A program made the translations under genes and the position numbers. This document shows positions 10,009 to 10,322 of a stretch of 10,322 nucleotides of DNA, one piece after another; position 1 is the first letter of the stretch; the number at the start of each line of letters is the position of its first letter. The notes beneath the pieces are model-generated. The model made no database searches and was not told the origin of the DNA. It saw nothing but the letters and a program-made list of their open reading frames with translations. Origin of the DNA: UMGS172 sp045649545. GTDB lineage: Bacteria; Bacillota; Clostridia; Oscillospirales; Acutalibacteraceae. Location of the stretch: positions 1 through 10,322 of the forward strand of contig JAZRQE010000008.1 of the NCBI GenBank assembly GCA_045649545.1, read 5' to 3'.

Positions 10009-10322
10009 TTTGTCTTTTCTTCAAGGCTCAAGTTTTCTGCAATCTTGTTAGCAGACTTGACCTTGGTTCCATACTCCAAATGGCTATAAATATTTGCCGT
10101 TGTACTGAAATCCGAATGGCCTAACCAGTCTTGGATTTCTTTTAAAGATACACCGTTGGCAAGTAATAGCGAAGCGCAAGAGTGTCGCAAATCGTGATAC
10201 CGAATATGTTTCAGATTGTTTCTTTTGAGCACGGTCTGTAAATGCTGCGACAAATAATCCGGTCTTAAAAGATTGCCCATATCGTCCACGCATACATAAT
10301 CAAGAAATTCCTTGTTATATGC
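9999..10322 (-). CDS. Tyrosine recombinase/integrase, C-terminal part (cut by window edge)
   Basis: The frame is open to the right edge, so the N-terminus (arm-binding and core-binding domains) lies outside. About 107 residues of the catalytic domain are present. They contain box II HDLRH (in RYHDLRHSCASLLLANG), GVSLKEIQDWLGHSDFSTTA with the second conserved His, and the nucleophile in IYSH. These are the hallmarks of phage and ICE integrases that act at tRNA genes. It is convergent with tRNA-Leu(CAG) and lies 155 bp from it, with the 9-bp repeat pair between them, so tRNA-Leu is its likely attachment site. Whether the element is a phage, ICE or small island cannot be seen here. Confidence 0.92.
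   Translation of the reverse strand, partial: AYNKEFLDYVCVDDMGNLLRPDYLSQHLQTVLKRNNLKHIRYHDLRHSCASLLLANGVSLKEIQDWLGHSDFSTTANIYSHLEYGTKVKSANKIAENLSLEEKTKDG

Overview
The window reads as low-GC Gram-positive chromosome, most likely a gut-type member of the Clostridia (Oscillospiraceae/Ruminococcaceae-like). The basis is the UvrA sequence, a DUF5685-type gene beginning Phe-Gly-Tyr, TTG/GTG starts behind strong GAGGTG Shine-Dalgarno sites, sigma-A style promoters, a tRNA-Arg(ACG) with encoded CCA, and a PAAT-type amino-acid ABC operon. The assignment is by family resemblance only.

Left part (1-1500, minus strand). A very AT-rich two-gene unit, a four-helix-bundle (23S rRNA intervening-sequence-type) protein followed by a GNAT acetyltransferase, is read leftwards and ends at a perfect 34-nt palindromic terminator (143-176). 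Its promoter lies inside an unusual array of short hairpins separated by AACGATGT-like spacers (1062-1241). The array follows directly on the terminator of tRNA-Arg(ACG) (1285-1361).

Middle (1488-7007). A minus-strand polar amino-acid importer operon runs solute-binding lipoprotein, permease, ATPase. It has a clear promoter at 4002-4030, an intercistronic hairpin after the binding-protein gene and a terminator at 1488-1506. It is divergent from uvrA (4173-7007, plus), whose start region carries a perfect 15-bp palindrome.

Between uvrA and the next operon lies a second hairpin cluster: six or seven nearly contiguous hairpins at 7077-7245. A tightly coupled three-gene plus-strand operon follows (7298-9310): a DUF5685-like Cys/Asp-motif protein, a J-domain/TPR-like protein with a cysteine-rich C-terminus, and a six-helix membrane protein.

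Right end (9349-10322). After the operon terminator, a perfect consensus promoter (TTGACA-17-TATAAT) drives a tRNA-Leu-like RNA (9528-9625). Its first 39 nt match an intact tRNA-Leu(CAG) 227 bp downstream (9758-9844), but its 3' half is remodelled. The tRNA is flanked by paired 9-bp repeats in opposite orientations, and the C-terminal part of a tyrosine integrase enters from the right edge. This looks like one end of an integrative element at tRNA-Leu, with a remnant or duplicated att half on its left.

No rRNA, CRISPR array or transposase gene was seen. The strongest candidates for new biology are the two hairpin arrays, the tRNA-Leu-like RNA with its symmetric integrase-type repeats, and the DUF5685/J-domain/membrane operon.
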